13,112 nucleotides of DNA from Deltaproteobacteria bacterium (GTDB lineage: Bacteria; Myxococcota_A; UBA796; UBA2385). Where the stretch lies: assembly GCA_947462115.1 (NCBI GenBank), contig CANHON010000098.1, forward strand, positions 1 through 13,112, in the 5' to 3' direction. Positions 8,333 to 13,112 of this stretch are shown here, piece after piece. How positions within the stretch are numbered: the first letter of the stretch is position 1; each line of letters begins with the position of its first letter. The notes beneath the pieces were generated by a model. The model worked only from the letters and a program-made list of their open reading frames with translations. It ran no database searches and had not been told where the DNA came from. Both the position numbers and the translations under genes were made by a program.

Positions 8333-8336
8333 GGAG
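8333..8336 (+). promoter_or_regulatory. Ribosome binding site of the pilY1-like gene
   Basis: GGAG lies seven bases before the ATG at 8344. This favours that codon over the in-frame GTG at 8320, and a signal peptide starts directly after it. Confidence 0.65.
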
Positions 8337-8343
8337 CACCGCG

Positions 8344-11300
8344 ATGACGCACCCGACCCCGACCCTCGCCCCCAGCCCCGCGATCTCCGCCGCTTCGCTC
8401 GCCCTGTTTGGCGTCTGCAGCGTTGTTTTCGCAGCTGCAAGCCCCTCGGTCGCCCGGGCTGCGTCCTCGGCCGGCGGCGAAGAGTTCATGAGCACGGTCG
8501 AGGCGGCGCCCCCCAACGTGATCTTCCTGGTGGACCTGTCCTCGGACATGGGCGATCCCTGCCACACCACCAGCGGCGCCTTCACCAACACCTGCCTCGA
8601 TGACGTGCTCAACGCCATTGACATGGTGGCCCAGCACTTTGACTTCGCGCGCTACGGCGTCGTCGGCACCTCGGCCTCCGCGAGCGACAACGGCTTCTAC
8701 CCGATCGCTCCGCTCGGCTCCACCTACGCCGAGATGCACGCCGCCATCGAGGCCCTCCGCACCGCGGGCCCGCACGCCAGCACCACGCGCAACCACTCCG
8801 AGGCGCTCAGCGATCTCGCCCGCACCTACTTCTCGGCCACCGACCTCGATGATCCGAGCGTAGACAGCGACGGCGACGGCATCGGCTACGACTTCACCAA
8901 GGCCGCCATCGAGTACAGCTGCCAGACCAGCCACGTCATCGTGCTCACCAAGCAGCGGCCCGAGGACGACAGCGACGCGGCCGCCGCCTTCATCGACGCG
9001 ATCGGCGCGGACGTCACCTGCGACGCGGCCGGCCGCACCACCGCCGTCTCGGCCGGCGATGAGCAGTGCAGCTACGACAACGTCGTGAGCGGCCTCTACC
9101 GCGCCGACCTGCGCGGCGACCTCACCGGCGACCAAAACATCGTGGTGCACACCGTTGGCCTCGGCATCGGCGGCACCACGGTGGCCGAGGAGCTCTACGG
9201 CTCGGCCTCTACCGCCAACAGCCCGGCCGGCGTCTACGCCAACGCCGGCGACGCCGACCAGATCCTCACCTACATCCTCTACGTGATGAAGGACATCCGC
9301 TCCGGCACCTACAGCCGCAGCACCCCGGTGGTCTCGGCCGACGGCAACTACCTCGTCTACAGCTTCTACGAGCTCAACGGCGACGAGGAGGTGGGCAGCG
9401 GCGCCGGCCTCGCGCTCGGCCAGGGCCACATCCGGGCCTACTCGATCAACAACGACCCCAGCAGCGCCGCCTACGGGCAGGTCGAGTACGACCACACCAA
9501 CTGCGGCGACGACATGAGCTACTCCTGCGGCGGCGCGCTGTGGGACGGCGGAGACCTGCTCCTCTCCCGCCTCGTCACCGAAGACGACCAGCAGGACGAT
9601 GACAACGACGGTGAGCTCTACCGCGACATCTACACCTTCTGGGAGCCGGCCGCCTCGCTGAGCTACCGCAGCTTCGGCGCCATCTCCGCCACCGACCGGG
9701 CCATGCCGCTCGACCGGCGCTTCGTGGACGCGGTGGGCTCCGATCCCGCCACGCTCAACCTCGTGCTCGACACCACCACCGATACCAGCGGCTGCCCCAC
9801 CTCCAGCTCGCTCATCTACAACTTCGACAAGGTGACGGGCTCGCCCTGCGCCTCGGTGGACGCGAGCGACCTGCGCTCCCTTGTCGCCTTCGTGCGCGGC
9901 AACACCACCTCGGAGTTCCGCTACCTCAGCGACACCCGCGGCCGCTGGCGCCTCGGCGACTCGCCGCACTCGGTGCCGGTGGTGGTCCAGGCCCGAAACA
10001 GCACCTTCGCCATCGAGCCCAGCTACCGCCGCTTCCTCGAGCTGCTCGAGGCCGGCGAGGCCGACGGCTCCATCCCCAGCATCGTGCTGCAGGCCGCAAA
10101 CGACGGCATGCTCCACGCCTTTGCCCTCAGCGACGTCGGCACCACCACCCACACCGACCAGGGCGAAGAGCTCTGGGCCTGGGTGCCGGGCTACCTGCTG
10201 GAGCGCGAGCACGCCCAAGACTGGTCGGGCCGCCTCGTCGACATGATGCTGTTTGGGCGCACATTCCTCTTCGACGGCTCGCCGGTGGTCGAGGACGTGT
10301 GGATCGACGCCAACGGCGACGGCAGCAAGGACTGCGACAGCCTCCCCGACAACTGCGAGTGGCGGCGCGTGGTCGTCGTTCAGCAGGGCCAGGGCGGCCC
10401 GGTCACGCTGGCGCTGGACATCACCGACACCAACCGCCCCACCTTCCTGTGGGAGCAGACCGACGAGACCGATCGGCACGCCATGGGCTACACCACCAGC
10501 CGGCCGGTGCTCGCCAACGTCTATGACACCAGCACCGGCACCCCCACCGACCGCTGGGTGGCCTTCTGGGGCAGCGGCCGGGGCGTGCCCACGAGCAGCA
10601 GCTACGAGCTGCACGAGTCCAACCTCTACGCCTGGGCCGTGGGCGACAGCTACTGGGAGTCCAGCCACGTCGGCTACCAGGCCCCGAGCAGCGGCGCCGG
10701 CTACGCCCGCGGCGACAACTGGCACCCCCAGCTCGATCTGCTCGGCAGCGGCCTCAACGCCGACAGCGACAGCCACTCCGAGTACGGCTACATCAGCGCC
10801 GCCCTCGCCGTGGTGGACGTAGACAGCGACGGCGACGCCGACACGCTCTACTTCCCGGTCACCACCGCCTACCAGCCCACCGATGAGGGCGGCGGCGGCC
10901 CCGGCGACATCGCCAGCCCCGGCAGCACCTGGATGTACAAGGCCTGCATCGACTCCACCGATCCCGGCGATCTCAACTGGGTGGAGTTCTTCGACCCGCG
11001 GGTCGATGGCGGCCTCACCAGCCGGCCCGAGGTCTACTACTCGGCCACCACCTCTTGGCTCCGCGACGGCTCCCTCGGCGTCTACTGGGGCACCGGCACG
11101 CCCTACTCCCGCAGCCAAACCGGCAGCAACGGCTACTTCTTCGCGATGAAGGACTCGGCCCCGGGCAGCTGCGCCGGCGACACGATGGAGCCCCTCACCG
11201 ACTGCGGCACCGGCGGCGTGCTCACGCTGGCCCCGGGCGAGGGCCTCACCTCGGACCCCATCGTCTACGCGGGCGTCGTCTACTACTCGACCTGGATCCC

Positions 11301-11592
11301 CGCCGCGGACCGCTGCGACGGCGGCACCGGGCGCATCTACGGCATCGACTTCCAGGACTGCAGCAACGGCATCGACACCAACGGCGACGGCTCGGTCACC
11401 GCGGCCGACGCCGAGTTCATCGAGGCCGAAGACTCCTACATCTCGGGCCTGACGGTCACCGACAAGGGCAACCTGTTCTACGGCACCAGCAACGCCGAGA
11501 CCGACGGCAGCGGCGCCCCCGTGGGCACCATCAACGCCGCCACCGACCCCTTCCTCGGCACCAACACCCTCGCCTGGATGGAGGTCTTCTAA
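8344..11592 (+). CDS. pilY1: PilY1-like pilus tip adhesin/assembly protein
   Basis: A secreted protein of 1082 residues, close to the ~1160 of Pseudomonas PilY1. A signal peptide ends near ARA|AS (39/40). The N-terminal part (about 58-330) resembles a von Willebrand A domain: NVIFLVDLSSDM carries D64, S66 and D68, an altered MIDAS motif (Asp for the last Ser), and VHTVGLGIGG plus a Gly/Asp-rich segment close it. The C-terminal half is the PilY1 beta-propeller: FVRGN (516), WRLGDSPHSVPVVV, AANDGMLHAF (about 586), ELWAWVP (609), LALDITD (689) and GYTTSRPVLANV. Calcium-type loops occur at 174-183, 655-663, 825-833 (D-x-D-x-D-x3-D, the spacing of the PilY1 calcium site) and 1011-1022 (EF-hand/dockerin-like). 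The mature protein has 16 cysteines. As last gene of the operon it would sit at the pilus tip, supporting extension, adhesion or surface sensing. Confidence 0.9.
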   Translation: MTHPTPTLAPSPAISAASLALFGVCSVVFAAASPSVARAASSAGGEEFMSTVEAAPPNVIFLVDLSSDMGDPCHTTSGAFTNTCLDDVLNAIDMVAQHFDFARYGVVGTSASASDNGFYPIAPLGSTYAEMHAAIEALRTAGPHASTTRNHSEALSDLARTYFSATDLDDPSVDSDGDGIGYDFTKAAIEYSCQTSHVIVLTKQRPEDDSDAAAAFIDAIGADVTCDAAGRTTAVSAGDEQCSYDNVVSGLYRADLRGDLTGDQNIVVHTVGLGIGGTTVAEELYGSASTANSPAGVYANAGDADQILTYILYVMKDIRSGTYSRSTPVVSADGNYLVYSFYELNGDEEVGSGAGLALGQGHIRAYSINNDPSSAAYGQVEYDHTNCGDDMSYSCGGALWDGGDLLLSRLVTEDDQQDDDNDGELYRDIYTFWEPAASLSYRSFGAISATDRAMPLDRRFVDAVGSDPATLNLVLDTTTDTSGCPTSSSLIYNFDKVTGSPCASVDASDLRSLVAFVRGNTTSEFRYLSDTRGRWRLGDSPHSVPVVVQARNSTFAIEPSYRRFLELLEAGEADGSIPSIVLQAANDGMLHAFALSDVGTTTHTDQGEELWAWVPGYLLEREHAQDWSGRLVDMMLFGRTFLFDGSPVVEDVWIDANGDGSKDCDSLPDNCEWRRVVVVQQGQGGPVTLALDITDTNRPTFLWEQTDETDRHAMGYTTSRPVLANVYDTSTGTPTDRWVAFWGSGRGVPTSSSYELHESNLYAWAVGDSYWESSHVGYQAPSSGAGYARGDNWHPQLDLLGSGLNADSDSHSEYGYISAALAVVDVDSDGDADTLYFPVTTAYQPTDEGGGGPGDIASPGSTWMYKACIDSTDPGDLNWVEFFDPRVDGGLTSRPEVYYSATTSWLRDGSLGVYWGTGTPYSRSQTGSNGYFFAMKDSAPGSCAGDTMEPLTDCGTGGVLTLAPGEGLTSDPIVYAGVVYYSTWIPAADRCDGGTGRIYGIDFQDCSNGIDTNGDGSVTAADAEFIEAEDSYISGLTVTDKGNLFYGTSNAETDGSGAPVGTINAATDPFLGTNTLAWMEVF

Positions 11593-11605
11593 GGGGCCCC
11601 GCGGT

Positions 11606-11653
11606 CCTCGCCGCGCGCCGGGCCCGCAATAGAGCCCCGGCGCGCCCGCGAGG
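11606..11653 (+). terminator. Hairpin after the pil operon
   Basis: The arms at 11606-11622 and 11635-11653 pair as CCTCGC and GCGCGCCGGG segments around a small internal loop, with a 12-nt apical loop (CCCGCAATAGAG). It lies 13 bases after the pilY1 stop, where a terminator is expected, but no T-run follows. The apical AATAGA could also be part of a -10 region for the next gene. Confidence 0.45.
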
Positions 11654-11689
11654 TCCCCTCCCCTGACCCCGTCGCCGCCCTGGGTCGGC

Positions 11690-13021
11690 ATGGCCGCGTC
11701 CTCGATCGCCGAAGCCCCCGCGCCCACCGCCGCCAACCTCGCGCGCCTCGCCATCCCGGCCGCCGCCTCGGTGGTGCTCAACAACAGCTTCCGGGTCGTC
11801 GATCAGTACGTGGCCCAGTGGATCGGCGTGCCGGCCCAGGCCGCCATCGGCTCCACCACCTTCGTCCTGATCTTGCTCTACGCCGTCTGGGCCAGCGTGG
11901 CCTACGGGGTCGGGCCGCTCCTCGCCCGGGCCGAGGGCGCCCGCGACGCCGCCCTGCGCGGTCAGGCCTTGGGCGCGGGCCTCGGGGCCGGCCTCGCCGT
12001 GGGCCTCGTCTCGGTGGGGCTCATGGCGCTCCTCGCCCCCCAGATCAGCGCCGCCATGGGCCTCTCCGGCGAGACCGGCCTGCTCTGCACCCGCTACCTG
12101 CGCGCCCTCGCCTGGGTGGGCCTGCCGCTGGCCCTGGCCCCCTTGCTCGACCAGGCCCTGTTCGCCGTCGGCCGGGCCGGCCTGTCGATGGTCCTGCAAT
12201 TGTTGGCCACGCTGCTCAACTTTGGGCTGTCGATCTGGTGGGTGCGCGGGGCGGGCCTCGGGGTCGAGGGGGCGGCCTGGGCCAGCGGCGCCAGCCGGGC
12301 CGTCGCCCTCGTGATCGGCCTCGCTGTGCTGATCGTCGCGCTGCGGCCACCCCTGCGCAGCCTCGTGGATCTGCGCACCGCCGCCCGGGTGCTGCGGGTG
12401 GGCGCGCCGGCGGCCGTCAACATCGCGGCCTACGCCCTGGTCTACTTCCTGCTGCTCAAGTTCGCGATCTCTCCGCTCGGTCCAGCGGTCAACGCCGCGC
12501 TCGGCATCGGGTTCTCAGCCTTGGAGAGCCTGTCCTGGCCGCTGTTCTCGGGCCTGTCCTTGGCGGTGGCGAGCTTGGTGGGCCGTCAGCTCGGCGCCGG
12601 CCGCCCCGATCTGGCCAAAGCCGCGCTCCGCCTGGGCTTCTGGCCGGTCACCCTGCTCGGCCTGGTCGCCGCCCTGCTGTTTCGGCTGCTCGGCGAGCCG
12701 TTCTGCGCCGCCTTCACCGACGACCCAGCGGTGCTGCGCGAGGCCACCCAATACGCCCACATCCTGGCTTGGTCCCAGCTTTTCGTCGCCTGGGAGTCCT
12801 TGGCCGAGGGCGTGCTCCAGGGGGCCGGCGACACCCGCACCGTCCTGCGCTGGTCGAGCCCGCTCAACGCCCTGCGCGTGCCCCTGTGCTGGGCCCTGGC
12901 CGAGCCGCTGGGCATGGGCGCGGCCGGCGTGTGGTGGGGCATCAACCTCACCACCGCGCTCAAGGCGCTGGGCAAGGGCCGCGCCGCCCTCCGGGGCGAG
13001 TGGGTGAGCGCCAAGGTCTGA
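11690..13021 (+). CDS. MATE-family multidrug/toxin efflux transporter
   Basis: A 443-residue polytopic inner-membrane protein of the MATE (MOP superfamily) type, expected to export organic cations or other small molecules in exchange for H+ or Na+. The length is typical (about 440-460). It shows two homologous halves of six hydrophobic segments each, with a basic connecting loop (LRSLVDLRTAARVLRVGAPAAVN, about 222-244). The first helix follows LARLAIPAAASVVLNNSFRVVDQY, the usual MATE beginning. In the second half, SLSLAVASLVGRQLGAG-like sequence (GLSLAVASLVGRQLGAGRPDLAKAA) and AWESLAEGVLQGAGDTR are MATE signatures. The ATG at 11690 has only a poor GGGT-like site upstream; no better start is seen. 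It follows the pil operon on the same strand after a hairpin, so it is probably its own unit. The substrate cannot be predicted. Confidence 0.88.
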   Translation: MAASSIAEAPAPTAANLARLAIPAAASVVLNNSFRVVDQYVAQWIGVPAQAAIGSTTFVLILLYAVWASVAYGVGPLLARAEGARDAALRGQALGAGLGAGLAVGLVSVGLMALLAPQISAAMGLSGETGLLCTRYLRALAWVGLPLALAPLLDQALFAVGRAGLSMVLQLLATLLNFGLSIWWVRGAGLGVEGAAWASGASRAVALVIGLAVLIVALRPPLRSLVDLRTAARVLRVGAPAAVNIAAYALVYFLLLKFAISPLGPAVNAALGIGFSALESLSWPLFSGLSLAVASLVGRQLGAGRPDLAKAALRLGFWPVTLLGLVAALLFRLLGEPFCAAFTDDPAVLREATQYAHILAWSQLFVAWESLAEGVLQGAGDTRTVLRWSSPLNALRVPLCWALAEPLGMGAAGVWWGINLTTALKALGKGRAALRGEWVSAKV

Positions 13022-13031
13022 GCCCGCCCCT

Positions 13032-13044
13032 CGCTAAAATAGCG
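13032..13044. promoter_or_regulatory. AT-rich palindrome, possible promoter element
   Basis: CGCTA-AAA-TAGCG is a perfect 5-bp inverted repeat just after the MATE stop. It contains TAAAAT (13035-13040), a 5-of-6 match to a -10 box, with no clear -35 box upstream. It may be a promoter or operator for a gene leaving the window; a hairpin with a three-base loop is also possible. Confidence 0.35.
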
Positions 13045-13054
13045 TGCCAGTGGT

Positions 13055-13090
13055 CAATCTCGGGCGCAACCTCGGGCGCAACCTCGGGGG
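13055..13090 (+). repeat. Three copies of a 12-bp tandem repeat
   Basis: CAATCTCGGGCG, CAACCTCGGGCG and CAACCTCGGGGG follow each other without gaps. The 12-bp unit equals four codons. In the frame opened by GTG at 13044 or 13050 it reads NLGR-NLGR-NLGG and stays open to the window edge, so this may be the start of a truncated gene. The coding evidence is weak: there is no ribosome binding site and only 23 codons are visible. Confidence 0.7.
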
Positions 13091-13112
13091 CGAGCGGGGG
13101 CGCCGACGCGCC

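Noticed and set aside
7993..11784. A 1263-codon open frame on the minus strand, antisense to the pilY1-like gene
   Set aside because: It consists of low-complexity Ala/Gly/Val/Glu/His runs, has no domain pattern and mirrors the codon bias of the sense gene. The sense frame has a signal peptide, a ribosome binding site and clear PilY1 motifs.

Overview
The window is very GC-rich bacterial DNA with genes packed end to end. A PilR/NtrC-type response regulator lies beside a full set of type IV pilus minor pilins and a PilY1 protein, and codon third positions are almost always G or C. Together these suggest a Myxococcota or other deltaproteobacterial-type genome. That placement is inferred from gene content and composition only; no rRNA or marker gene is present.

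Layout. (1) Positions 72-2596, minus strand: two GT4-type glycosyltransferases read right to left and joined by an ATGA stop/start overlap. They share a four-cysteine motif, and a GC-rich hairpin (25-59) follows the last stop codon. (2) Positions 2597-2678: a short divergent intergenic region. (3) Positions 2679-5044, plus strand: a sigma-54-dependent response regulator (receiver, AAA+, Fis-type HTH), coupled by a second ATGA overlap to a TPR lipoprotein. (4) Positions 5045-5207: a regulatory gap with a perfect AT-rich dyad (5057-5069) and a well-matched -24/-12 sigma-54 promoter (5152-5167). (5) Positions 5208-11592: a five-gene operon, fimT/fimU-like, pilV-like, pilW-like, pilX-like and pilY1-like, which should encode the pilus tip/priming complex. 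(6) Positions 11593-11689: a hairpin-bearing gap. (7) Positions 11690-13021: a MATE-family membrane transporter. (8) Positions 13022-13112: a palindromic AT-rich spot and a 12-bp tandem repeat, possibly the start of a truncated gene.

How the genes work together (inference). Once phosphorylated by a kinase not in this window, the response regulator would bind the upstream dyad and activate RNA polymerase-sigma-54 at 5152-5167. That would switch on the minor pilin/PilY1 operon. The TPR lipoprotein, co-transcribed with the regulator, could be a Tgl/PilF-like outer-membrane factor for the secretin. The major pilin, motor ATPases, PilQ and prepilin peptidase are not here and must be encoded elsewhere. 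The glycosyltransferase pair probably belongs to a separate polysaccharide or glycoconjugate locus, and the MATE gene looks like an independent unit.

The families here are known. The most interesting feature is the self-contained arrangement of regulator, enhancer, sigma-54 promoter and pilus-tip operon, with a calcium-loop-rich PilY1 that has a substituted MIDAS motif. I did not find a clearly new class of system.
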